DNA from: Planctomycetota bacterium
GTDB taxonomy: Bacteria > Planctomycetota > UBA1135 > GCA-002686595
Reading direction: 5' to 3'
Length of the DNA stretch: 64,000 nt
NCBI GenBank assembly: GCA_016220085.1
Contig: JACRIN010000008.1
Span: 62,001 to 126,000, forward strand
Part shown: positions 55,017-63,612 of the stretch, piece after piece
Layout: the number at the start of each line of letters is the position of its first letter
How positions within the stretch are numbered: position 1 is the stretch's first letter
Notes under the pieces: generated by a model
Seen by the model: the letters and a program-made list of their open reading frames with translations, nothing else
Databases searched by the model: none
What the model was told of the DNA's origin: nothing
Made by a program: the position numbers and the translations under genes

Positions 55017-58000
55017 ATGGACGCCGACGCACGCAAGCCGGAACTCGACGAGCTCCTCGCGCACTCCGCGTGGGCCTGGACGCTCGCCAGGCGATTGGTG
55101 CGCGACGGCGAGAGCGCCGATGACGTCGTGCAGGAAGCGTGGGTGCGGGCGCTCCAACGTCCGCCTTCGTTCGCGTCGCCGGAAGCGTCGCCGCGGCCGT
55201 GGCTCGCGACGGTGATGCGCAACGCGCTCACGCAGTGGCGCCGTTCCGATGCGCGGCGCGTCGGGCGCGAGCAAGCCGCGGCGCGCCCCGAAGCGCTGCC
55301 GGCGGTGGATCGCGCGTTGGCGCGCGAGCAAGCGCGGCGTGGCCTGGTCGACGCGGTGCTCTCGCTCGACGAACCGTATCGCTCGACGTTGCTCTTGCGG
55401 TACTTCGACGAGCTCTCGCCTGCTGCGATCGCCAAACGCGAGGGCGTGCCGGCTTCGACGGTGCGCAACCGCGTGAGCCGCGGTCTCGAGCTGCTGCGCG
55501 CCCGCTTGCGCGGCACGCGGGCCGCGGACGGCCGCGACGCCCTTTCCGCACTCGCGCCGTTCGCCCTTTCGCGCCTGCCTTGGAACCTGATCCCGATCGG
55601 ACTGCTCGCCATGAAGAAGTTCCACGTCGCGTGGGTTGCCGTCATCGCGCTGTGCGGAGTCGACGGAGGAGCTTGGTACGCATCGCGACTCGCGCCGCTC
55701 GAGGTCGAAGCGGGGGTGAGTCCTGAAGCGCAAGTCGCGCCCGTCGCGCAGCCCTCCGAGAGCGCGCCGCCGATGTCGGAGCGTTCGCCGGTCGCGTCCG
55801 AAGCGAGTGTCGCGGCGGCAGCGCCAACCGGTCACCTTCTGCGCGTCCTGGACGGTGTCACGCGCGCGCCGGTCGCCGGTGCGACGGTGGTCTACGCCTC
55901 GCGCGCGTCGATCTCGAGCGGTTGGGCGCGTTTCGCGCCGCCGCTTTCCGGCGACGTCGAACGCGATCTCGAAGCAGTCGGTACGCGGGCTACCAGTGAC
56001 CAGCACGGCGAGCTCCGGATCCCCGAACCGCCGGAGACGCTGGTCGTCGTCGCGCGCGCCGACTGTTCGTGGGGACAGACGTCCGTGGATCCGCGCGCGA
56101 CAGGTCCAACCGAAGTGCTGCTGGAGGACGACGTCACGCTGCACGCGCGCGTCGTCGACGAGCGCGGCGAGCCGGTCGCAGGCGTGCCTCTGGCGATCTC
56201 CAGGATCTCCGACACCGGCCGTGCCGGAGATCTCGAAACCTGGCCTACCGACGCCGCCGGTCGCGCGGAGATCCCGCACGCGCAGATGCGCGGACAGTCG
56301 AGGCGCGGCGAGCTGATGGTCCACTTCGGTTTCCCGAGCTCCACCCCGGGCGTGCGCGTCGATCTCTCGCGGCCCGAAAAGGTGCTCGAGCTCACGCTGC
56401 CGGCGACCGGATCCTTGCGCGTTCGCTTGCTCGACGGCGACGGCAAGCCGCTGACCGGCCGGTATCGCGTCGACGCGAGCATCGCCGACGTTCGGTCCGA
56501 TACCGAACGGCGCGTGGGAGGTGACATCGAGGTCGTCGGATCCGAAGGCGTGTTCCCGTTCGTCGATCTCGGTCGGCAGATCGGCGCGACGGCATGGCCG
56601 GGCGATCTCGCGGAGACGGACGCGTGCACCGGAGTCGGCGCAGGTCCGCGGCAGCCCGGCGAGGAGGCGATTCTCGAGCTGCGACGTCCGCCCGGGCCGC
56701 GCGATTGCATCATCGCCGTGCAGGATCACGATGGAACCGTGCTCGCGAAGAGCCGCCTTGCCTACGAACTGATCGACAGCCTTCAAGTGCCTCTGGAAGC
56801 CCTGACCGAGGTCGTCACCGATGACCAAGGGAGCTTCACGATTCCGCGCGGCCGGTCCGGCGCCTTTCGTGGACGCGCAGCGTTCGTGCGCGTCGTGCGC
56901 CGCGGCGCGGACGGCACGATCGAACAGGAAGTGCGGGAGCGCCTCGCGCTGCTCGAGCCCTCGAGACGAGGCCGGTCGTACGTTCGACTCGGGCCGTCGC
57001 GCGTGCTCGCCGCCGGGTGTGTGCTGAGTCCGAGCGGCGCTCCGTGCGCGGGCGCGAGCGTCGTGCTCTACCGCCGCAAGCCGCCGCCCGATGCCGAGGC
57101 GCGTCGCCGCGCGGATGAAGGCTGGGTGTCGCTGACCGACGAGTTGCAGAAGCTCGCGCAGCTCGGCTACGGCCCGGCGTCCGGTCCGAGCGACGACTGG
57201 GTACGAGTGTGCGCGACGCGCTCGAACGACAACGGTTCGTTCGAGCTGCGAGGGCGGGAGCTCAGTGCCGAGTGTGCGCTGCTCGCGTCGGCCGACGGCG
57301 CGCGACCGTCGGAGCTCGAGCGGATCGTCCTCGGTTCGATCGACAACGAGCTCCGTCTGCGCGCGACGTGTTCGTTCTCGGGCCGCGTCCTGGTTGCCGA
57401 TCCGGAGTTCCTGGCGGTGCTGACCGTGTGCGCTTCGCGCGAACCGCTCGTCCTGCTCACGCCGTCGACCCGTGATGCGAGCGTCGTGGGCGTCGACCGA
57501 ACGGGTCGCTTCGCCTTCGACGACGCCCCGTGCGGGCCGATCCACGTGACGGCGTCCATCGATGGGCAGCTCGCCTACGATGCCGGCACGGTCGTCCCCG
57601 ACGAGCTCGGGGGTGCCGAGTACGTACTCGACCTGCGCGGTCGGCTGTTCGAGCATCAGGTCGAGCTCGTCGACGAAGCGGCCGCTCCGATCGGCACGGG
57701 CAGCCTGCGCTGGCGCGACGCGCGCTCGCCCGATGCGCCCTGGCTCGAAGCGTTGGTCGTCGACGGGCTCGCCATCGTGCGCACGGCGGCGCCCGCGATC
57801 GACGTCGAAGCGCGCGTCGACGCGCGGAGGATCGTCGCGAGCGAGGATCTCGCCGGCAGCGCCAAGCTCGTGCTCCCGCCCGCGTGTCGGCTGACCGCCG
57901 TGCTCGGCGACGCGTTCGACCTCACCGAGCCCGGAGTGCACGTGGAGCTGTGGGTGCACCCGACCGGCGTGCTCGGCGAGCGCGGTCACGGCAGGGAACT

Positions 58001-58217
58001 GCGCGATGAACGCTCCGCGGCGTTCTGGCTCCAGGAACCCGGCGAGTGGATCGTCGAGTGGTACCTGGCCGACGACGCGAAACGTTTGCGCGAGCCGCTC
58101 GCGTGGAGTTCCGTGACCGTCGACGAGGGAACGCGGGAACTCTCGACGGCGCTCGAGATCTCGCCCGACGAGTTCGCGCGGCATCGAGCGAACCTGCGAA
58201 CCGCACGCGACAAGTGA
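55017..58217 (+). CDS. ECF sigma factor fused to membrane anchor and ectodomain
   Basis: 1066 residues from ATG 55017, which has GGAAG 6 nt upstream; a TTG at 54978 has a poorer spacing. Residues 1-165 are an ECF sigma factor: region 2 with DDVVQEAWVRAL (35-46) and PWLATVMRNALTQWRR (61-76), region 4 with LSLDEPYRSTLLLRYFDELS (116-135) and the recognition helix ASTVRNRVSRGLELLRARL. A linker leads to one membrane helix at about 202-222 and then about 840 residues with repeated carboxypeptidase-regulatory-like or Ig-like beta units (GHLLRVLDGVTRAPVAGATV, HARVVDERGEPVAGVPLAIS). The whole is one open frame with no internal stop, so the sigma domain would be held at the membrane. Confidence 0.88.
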   Translation: MDADARKPELDELLAHSAWAWTLARRLVRDGESADDVVQEAWVRALQRPPSFASPEASPRPWLATVMRNALTQWRRSDARRVGREQAAARPEALPAVDRALAREQARRGLVDAVLSLDEPYRSTLLLRYFDELSPAAIAKREGVPASTVRNRVSRGLELLRARLRGTRAADGRDALSALAPFALSRLPWNLIPIGLLAMKKFHVAWVAVIALCGVDGGAWYASRLAPLEVEAGVSPEAQVAPVAQPSESAPPMSERSPVASEASVAAAAPTGHLLRVLDGVTRAPVAGATVVYASRASISSGWARFAPPLSGDVERDLEAVGTRATSDQHGELRIPEPPETLVVVARADCSWGQTSVDPRATGPTEVLLEDDVTLHARVVDERGEPVAGVPLAISRISDTGRAGDLETWPTDAAGRAEIPHAQMRGQSRRGELMVHFGFPSSTPGVRVDLSRPEKVLELTLPATGSLRVRLLDGDGKPLTGRYRVDASIADVRSDTERRVGGDIEVVGSEGVFPFVDLGRQIGATAWPGDLAETDACTGVGAGPRQPGEEAILELRRPPGPRDCIIAVQDHDGTVLAKSRLAYELIDSLQVPLEALTEVVTDDQGSFTIPRGRSGAFRGRAAFVRVVRRGADGTIEQEVRERLALLEPSRRGRSYVRLGPSRVLAAGCVLSPSGAPCAGASVVLYRRKPPPDAEARRRADEGWVSLTDELQKLAQLGYGPASGPSDDWVRVCATRSNDNGSFELRGRELSAECALLASADGARPSELERIVLGSIDNELRLRATCSFSGRVLVADPEFLAVLTVCASREPLVLLTPSTRDASVVGVDRTGRFAFDDAPCGPIHVTASIDGQLAYDAGTVVPDELGGAEYVLDLRGRLFEHQVELVDEAAAPIGTGSLRWRDARSPDAPWLEALVVDGLAIVRTAAPAIDVEARVDARRIVASEDLAGSAKLVLPPACRLTAVLGDAFDLTEPGVHVELWVHPTGVLGERGHGRELRDERSAAFWLQEPGEWIVEWYLADDAKRLREPLAWSSVTVDEGTRELSTALEISPDEFARHRANLRTARDK

Positions 58218-58271
58218 CCGCGCGCGCGGCTGCCATCGGCACGGCCGCTCGCTAAGCTCGTGCTCGCGCGC

Positions 58272-58973
58272 ATGCCCGCCCTGACCGCTCTCACGTGTCC
58301 GTCGTGTCGTTCGGCGATCTCCGAGCAAGGACTCGATCTCGCGCGCGGCATCGCCACGTGCTCGCACTGCGGCGCACTCGCGCTGCTGCCCGCGGCGGCG
58401 CGTCCCGCGCACTCCGCGGAACGACCGCCGGTGCCGTTGCCCGAGCGCGTCACCGTGCGCGAGCTCGCCGACGGCGTCGAACTCCGGCTGCGTTGGTTCA
58501 CCCCGACGGTGTGGTTCCTGCTCTTCTTCGTGATCGCGTGGGACGGCTTCCTGGTCTTCTGGTACTCGATCGCGCTGCGCGACGAGGCGCCGTGGATCAT
58601 GGCGGTCTTCCCGATCGCTCACCTGGCGGTCGGCGTCGGGCTCACGTACTTCGTGGTCGCGACGTTCCTCAACACGACGACGGTGACGGCGACGCGCGAT
58701 CGCCTTCGCGTGCGCCACGGACCGGTGCCGTGGTTCGGCGCCCAGGATCTCGCGAGCGACGAGCTCGTGCAGTTCTTCTGCAAGGAGCGCGTGCATCGCG
58801 GGAAGCGCGGGACGCACTCGAGCTACGAGCTCTGGGCTCGACGCAAGCAAGGCGCGAGCCTGCGGATCGTGCGCGGCGGCGCGGAGGCGGACCAGGCGCT
58901 CTTCCTCGAGCAGACGATCGAGCGCGCGCTCGGCATCCGCGACGAGCCGGTCGCGGGCGAGCTGCCGCGCTGA
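58272..58973 (+). CDS. Zinc-ribbon two-pass membrane protein
   Basis: 233 residues from ATG 58272; a GTG four codons earlier is possible. The N-terminus is a zinc ribbon with TCPSCRSAI and ATCSHCGALA. A hydrophobic region with two membrane helices follows at about 78-100 and 115-140, and a C-terminal beta-rich domain (FLNTTTVTATRDRLRVRHGP, then DLASDELVQFFC) resembles a PH-like fold by layout. It lies downstream of the sigma fusion with a GCTAAGCTCG string between them. The function is unknown. The 176 nt after its stop, up to the convergent FG-GAP gene, hold no clear gene. Confidence 0.7.
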   Translation: MPALTALTCPSCRSAISEQGLDLARGIATCSHCGALALLPAAARPAHSAERPPVPLPERVTVRELADGVELRLRWFTPTVWFLLFFVIAWDGFLVFWYSIALRDEAPWIMAVFPIAHLAVGVGLTYFVVATFLNTTTVTATRDRLRVRHGPVPWFGAQDLASDELVQFFCKERVHRGKRGTHSSYELWARRKQGASLRIVRGGAEADQALFLEQTIERALGIRDEPVAGELPR

Positions 58974-59149
58974 CGGTCACCGCCTCGTTCCACGAGCCGC
59001 GTCAAGTCACGGCGTGGTTTGACGACGACCTGCTGCCGACTCCGGCGAAGCGGCGAGCGCTGGACGGCGAGACCGTGATCGTCGACCCGCCGATCGACGA
59101 AGGCGTGCGCAGGTTCCGCGTCGACGTGCGCCTCGCGGGCGATAGAGCG

Positions 59150-60724
59150 CTACGGCGCGAGCGTGAACTCGAGAGCGTTCGAGAGCCCGGTGTTGTTCGG
59201 CGGGGTGAAACCGGGATCGCGGAACCAGTACTGCGCGTCGACGAGCACGCCGCCGATGAGCGCGGGATCGGCGCCGCTCGCGACGTACGCGTTGAAGTCG
59301 AGCGCGAACGAGCCGGAGCAGTCGTTCGGCGGCGGGTTGCCGCCCGAGCTCTGCACCGCGGTGCGCTTGATCGGCGACTTGACGCAGAGCGTGCCGCCTT
59401 GGAACGGCGCCGACGCACGGCCGTGCGTGCCGTAGAAGAGCAGACCGTTCTTGTTGTTGAGCGCTTGGCTCGCGGAGATCGTGAAGCCGGAGCCGGCGCT
59501 CGCGCTCGGGGTCCCGCTCGACGCGATCGCGGGCGAGCAACCGACGCTGGTCGTCTTCGCGACGCAGTAGGTGACGGTCGTCGGCGGGACTTGCTCGTAG
59601 ATCGACACCAGCGAGCTCAGCCCCGCCAGGTTGCCGCACACGACGCCGAGGTCGAGCCAACCGTCGCCGTTCCAATCGCCGACGACGCACGAGCGCGGGT
59701 AGAGCCCGGTCGGCACCGTTTGCGGCGCGGAGAACGCTCCGCCGCCCTGACCGAAGAAGATCTGCACGCCCGCGACGCCGGCGAGCACGACGTCGAGCTC
59801 GCCGTCGTTGTTCAAGTCGCCGAGCTCGGTCTCCGCCGCGCCCGTGGTCGTCGGATACGCGTGGAGCAGCGTGAACGTGCCGTTGCCGACGCCATGCCAG
59901 ATACGCAGCATCGACCCGCCGCTCAGCACGTCGTCCTGCCCGTCGCCGTCGATGTCGACGACCGCCGCGCTCTCGACGTTCTCGTTGAGCACGAGTCCGC
60001 CGGAGTCCGCGAAGTTGCCGAGCGTACCGAGGTAGTTGTTCAAGAGCACCTGCACGCCGGCTCCGTGCGCGAAGAGCAGGTCGAGGTGCCCATCGCCATC
60101 GAAGTGCCCGGCGTAGATCCGCCGACCGACCTTGCCGTGGGTGTTCAGCACCGGTTGGAAGCCGCCGAACGTGCCGTTGCCGTTGCCCTTGAACCAATCG
60201 ACGGCCCAGCCGCCGCCCTCGCTCGCCGCGGCGAGGTCGAGTTTGCCGTCCTCGTTGAAATCGCCCGCCACCGCCGCCACCGGCGGAGTTGCGAGCGTCG
60301 AGACCGTCGAACCGCCGCCGAACCCGCCGGTCGTGTCGTTCAGGCGGAGGGTGACGCCGTGCTGTGCCCAGCCGTACGCGGTGGAGACGAGATCGTCCCA
60401 GCCGTCGCCGTCGAAGTCGCCGTCGGCGAGTCCCCACGCGGAGTAGGACGCGTACTCGAACGTCGAGCCGAAGTCGGACTGACCGTCGCCGAAGAGCACC
60501 TCGACCTTGCCCTGCCCGTAGCCCTCCTGACTGACGGCGATGTCGAGGTTGCCGTCGTGGTCGAAATCGGCGCAGAGCGCTTGTCGCGCGTTCTCCTGCG
60601 CGGTGCCGTAGTCGACGCGCGGCGCGAAGGTGACGCTCTGGGCGGCGACGGAAGCGACCAGGATCGCGAAGCACGAAGCGGCGTGGACGCCGCGCGCGGC
60701 GCGAGCGAGGGGAATGATTTTCAT
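59150..60724 (-). CDS. Secreted FG-GAP/VCBS-repeat protein with Cys-rich C-domain
   Basis: 524 residues with a signal region (GVHAASCFAILVASVAAQ). Residues about 35-385 carry six or more FG-GAP/VCBS units with Ca-binding DxDxDG loops (DFDHDGNLDIAV, DFDGDGWDDLVS, DFNEDGKLDLAA, DIDGDGQDDVLS, DLNNDGELDVVL, DWNGDGWLDLGV), forming an integrin-like propeller. Residues about 390-524 are a separate module beginning YCVAKTTSVGCSPAI, with SASAGSGFTISASQALNNK and the late PPNDCSGSFALDFNAY. I recall very similar C-terminal modules on many secreted proteins of some planctomycetes. It may be an attachment or sorting domain, which is an inference. Confidence 0.85.
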   Translation of the reverse strand: MKIIPLARAARGVHAASCFAILVASVAAQSVTFAPRVDYGTAQENARQALCADFDHDGNLDIAVSQEGYGQGKVEVLFGDGQSDFGSTFEYASYSAWGLADGDFDGDGWDDLVSTAYGWAQHGVTLRLNDTTGGFGGGSTVSTLATPPVAAVAGDFNEDGKLDLAAASEGGGWAVDWFKGNGNGTFGGFQPVLNTHGKVGRRIYAGHFDGDGHLDLLFAHGAGVQVLLNNYLGTLGNFADSGGLVLNENVESAAVVDIDGDGQDDVLSGGSMLRIWHGVGNGTFTLLHAYPTTTGAAETELGDLNNDGELDVVLAGVAGVQIFFGQGGGAFSAPQTVPTGLYPRSCVVGDWNGDGWLDLGVVCGNLAGLSSLVSIYEQVPPTTVTYCVAKTTSVGCSPAIASSGTPSASAGSGFTISASQALNNKNGLLFYGTHGRASAPFQGGTLCVKSPIKRTAVQSSGGNPPPNDCSGSFALDFNAYVASGADPALIGGVLVDAQYWFRDPGFTPPNNTGLSNALEFTLAP

Positions 60725-61033
60725 GGGGGATCCGAGCGCTGGAAGAGGGGCGGAGCGGCGATTCGCCGTCGATGCGACGAGCGGCGCGCCGCGTCGGCAA
60801 CTCGCGTTCCGGTTGCAGGCTCAGGCCAAGACGCGAGTCAGGTCGCATCGCGTCGCGAACGGGCTCGCGCGAACGCACGGATTCCGGGCCGCGCGGTGTA
60901 AGAACGACAAGCGCGCCGCGGGATCGAAGCGCGAAGCTCACGCCCGCGGTCGTAGGCGAAGGTGCCGTACTGCGTAGGCGAACACCCGCGCGGTCGAGAG
61001 GTCTGCGCGCTCGCGGCCGGCGCGGCGCGCGAC
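60725..61033. other. Intergenic region (309 bp), no gene seen
   Basis: It lies between the ABC permease stop (minus) and the FG-GAP start (minus). It likely contains the FG-GAP promoter. Open frames here have no start signals. No inverted repeat longer than 8 bp was noticed. Confidence 0.4.
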
Positions 61034-62722
61034 TCAACGCACAGCGTAGATCGTCTCGACGCGCGCGCCGTCGAGCGAATGCCACTCGACGCGATCGGGG
61101 AGACGCGTCACGAAGCCCTCGGCGCCGCACTCGATGGGCCAGGCGCGAGGCAGCTCGACACGAGAGCCGTCGAGCCCGAGCGCGAACGTCGCGTCGCGGT
61201 GGGTGATCGTCGCGAGGCGTCCGTGGCTCGACCACTCGACGAGTACGCCTTGCTCCGGGCCGAAGACGAGCTCGCCGTCGCGCGCGCCGCGGATCGAGAG
61301 CTTCTCGCGCTCCTGGATCGCGACCCAACGACCGTCGGGCGAGACGCGGGGACGTCCGATCGACTCGCCGTCGAAGCGGGCGAACACGCGCTCGCTCCCG
61401 TCGAGGAGGTTCTTGCGAAGGAGCGCGCCGGCCTCGTCGCGGTAGAACGCGATGCCGACCTCCGGCGAGAGCGTCACCGGCTGATCGTCGCGCAAGCGCA
61501 CGCCGTGGCTGCCGTCCGCGAGCGCGAGCACGGAGTGGTTGCCGATCCGTTCGAGTCGATACCAGGAGGGCGGAATGTCGGCGGCGAGCTCGAGCGCGTC
61601 GGAATCGTCGCCGAACGACTCGACGACTCGAGCAGTGCGCGGATCGACGAGCTCGTAGCGGTACTCGCCCGAACCGAACGTGCCCGGCGCCGACACCGTC
61701 AGCAGATGGCCGTCGCTCGTCCACTCCCGCGCGCTCCAGCCGCGACGGCTCGGCGACCAGATCGAGCGCCAGCGGTCGTCGAGCTCGCGGCACTCGCCGG
61801 TCGCGCGATCGAGGATCCAGACTTCCAGGCGCGAGAGCTCGGTCGTGGAGAGCCACGATTCGCGCGACAACGTCGGCCAGTCGCCGTCGAGCTTGGCTAC
61901 GCGCTCGGCTTGCAGCGCCACGTAGCGGCCGTCGGGACTCGGTCTGACGTTCCAGATCGAGACGCCGTGCGTGAACGGCACGAGGTCGGCGCGCGAGCTC
62001 GTGCTCGCGAAGGTCCACGCGAGCGGCGGCGCGACGACGCACATCCCACCGGCGGCGAACGCGCCCACGCGGCGCAGCCCGAAGCGATCGAAGCGCACGA
62101 CGCAGTAGGCCGCGACCGATGCGATGCAGAGCGCCGCGGTGAGCGCGAGCGCGACGCCGAGCGGTCCGCTGGCACTCGCGACGCGGCCGAGCAGATCGAC
62201 GTTCGGCATGCGCTCCGCGCCGAGGACGAGCCAGCCGAGCAAGGCCGGCACCCCGACGCCGACCAGCGCCGCCGGCAGCGCCCGCCGCAGCAAGCTCGCC
62301 GCCGCGAGCAGGGCCGCGAGCCACCACGCGAAGACCGGCGTCAGGCGCGACGAGTCGGCCGCCGGCTCGAACGAAGCGAGCACGAGCTCGGCCGCGAACG
62401 CGACGAGCTCGAACCCGGCGAGCGCGGCGACGACGAAGCTCGCTTTCGCGCTCCACAGCTTCCAGCGCGAGACCGGCAGGCGCATCAGCGTCGTTTCGAC
62501 GCCGCTCGCCGCGTCGTGCGCGAGCGCTTCCGCCGCGAACGCCGCGGCGACGACCAGCAGCGCAGCCGGATGGATCGCGCCCAAGCGCAGCGTCGCGTCG
62601 AACCCGTCGCCGAGCACGAGTTCAGCGCCGGCGAGCAACGCGACGTAGAGCAACGCGCACGTCGCGAAGAGCACGCGGTGATCGCGCGCTTCCTTCCACC
62701 AGAGCGCTCGCCACACGTTCAT
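61034..62722 (-). CDS. ABC-2-type permease with C-terminal propeller-like domain
   Basis: 562 residues from ATG 62722 (GGAGA 8 nt upstream), overlapping the ATPase stop by 4 nt. The N-terminal third has about seven membrane helices in the pattern of ABC-2 permeases of YtrC type (RALWWKEARDHRVLFATCALLYVALL first). Residues about 260-562 are soluble and repeat-like, with WNVRPSPDGRYVALQ, WTSDGHLLTVSAPG, RVSPDGRWVAIQE and VEWSSHGRLATIT, similar to TolB or WD40-type propellers. The fusion of a permease with a propeller is uncommon. It probably exports or senses a substrate with the adjacent ATPase. Confidence 0.8.
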   Translation of the reverse strand: MNVWRALWWKEARDHRVLFATCALLYVALLAGAELVLGDGFDATLRLGAIHPAALLVVAAAFAAEALAHDAASGVETTLMRLPVSRWKLWSAKASFVVAALAGFELVAFAAELVLASFEPAADSSRLTPVFAWWLAALLAAASLLRRALPAALVGVGVPALLGWLVLGAERMPNVDLLGRVASASGPLGVALALTAALCIASVAAYCVVRFDRFGLRRVGAFAAGGMCVVAPPLAWTFASTSSRADLVPFTHGVSIWNVRPSPDGRYVALQAERVAKLDGDWPTLSRESWLSTTELSRLEVWILDRATGECRELDDRWRSIWSPSRRGWSAREWTSDGHLLTVSAPGTFGSGEYRYELVDPRTARVVESFGDDSDALELAADIPPSWYRLERIGNHSVLALADGSHGVRLRDDQPVTLSPEVGIAFYRDEAGALLRKNLLDGSERVFARFDGESIGRPRVSPDGRWVAIQEREKLSIRGARDGELVFGPEQGVLVEWSSHGRLATITHRDATFALGLDGSRVELPRAWPIECGAEGFVTRLPDRVEWHSLDGARVETIYAVR

Positions 62723-63612
62723 CGTCGTGTCTCCTCGCCGAGTGCGGCGGCCAGCAGGTCTTCGAGCTCGCGGCCGAGCGGCTCGACGTGCCGCACGCGC
62801 GCGTCGCACGCGAGCGAACGTTCGACGTCCGCGCCGCGTTCGAGCGCGCAGACGATCGCCTCGCGCGCGTCGCGGCGTTCGATGCGTGCGTCCTCCGGCG
62901 GTCGCCAGTCCGCCGCGGAGCCTTTGAGCTCGACTGCGAAGCGCCGCGCGTCCGCGCGGAGCCCTTCGAGCTCGCCCGCGAGTCGCACGCGGCCGTCGAC
63001 GAGCAGCACGACGCGGTCGGCGAGGCGCTCGACGTCGCCGAGCGAGTGCGTGGCGAACAGCGCGCTCGCCCCGGTGTTGCCCAAGTGCTCGAGCAGCGCC
63101 GCGAAGACGCGCCGGCGCGCCAGCACGTCGAGGCCGCCGAACGGTTCATCGAGCAGCAGGAGCTTTGGTCGATGCGCGAGCGCCGCGACGAGCAGCGCGA
63201 CCGCGCGTTCGCCGCGCGAGAGCTCCGCGAGCTTCGCGCGCGGCTCGACGTGGAACTCGCGCGCGAGCCGCCGCGCCTCGGCGTCGTCCCAGGTCGGATG
63301 GAACGGCGCGAGGAAGCGCCACTGCTCTTCGACGCGCATCCACTTCGGCCACGCGGTGCGCTCGTCGACCCAGCCGATGCGCGCCGCGAGCTCGGTGCGC
63401 GCGCGCCACGGGTCGAGACCGAGCACCGTGAGCGAGCCCGAGTCGGGCCGCAGCTCGCCGCCGAGCGCGCGCAAGAGCGTCGACTTGCCGACGCCGTTCT
63501 TGCCGAGCAAGGCGGTCAAGCTGCCTTCGGGCACCTCGACATCGACGCCGCAGAGCACCTGTTTGCGGCCGAACGCGACCGCGAGGCCGCGCGCTTCGAT
63601 CGAGTTCGTCAT
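62719..63612 (-). CDS. ABC transporter ATP-binding protein
   Basis: 297 residues from ATG 63612, which overlaps the regulator stop by 4 nt. Walker A is GKNGVGKST, the signature is LSRGERAVALL (LSGGQ variant), Walker B is LLLLDEP and the switch His is in FATHSLGD. The C-terminal 70 residues after the nucleotide-binding domain are an extra domain of unknown role. It pairs with the permease at 61034 in a GntR-ABC unit like ytrABC of Firmicutes. Confidence 0.93.
   Translation of the reverse strand: MTNSIEARGLAVAFGRKQVLCGVDVEVPEGSLTALLGKNGVGKSTLLRALGGELRPDSGSLTVLGLDPWRARTELAARIGWVDERTAWPKWMRVEEQWRFLAPFHPTWDDAEARRLAREFHVEPRAKLAELSRGERAVALLVAALAHRPKLLLLDEPFGGLDVLARRRVFAALLEHLGNTGASALFATHSLGDVERLADRVVLLVDGRVRLAGELEGLRADARRFAVELKGSAADWRPPEDARIERRDAREAIVCALERGADVERSLACDARVRHVEPLGRELEDLLAAALGEETRR

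Noticed and set aside
58974-59149. Plus-frame segment reading FHEPRQVTAWFDDDLLPTPA after the zinc-ribbon gene
   Set aside because: It looks protein-like for about 55 codons, but there is no start codon or ribosome site and it runs straight into antisense of the FG-GAP gene. It could be a gene remnant but the support is too thin.
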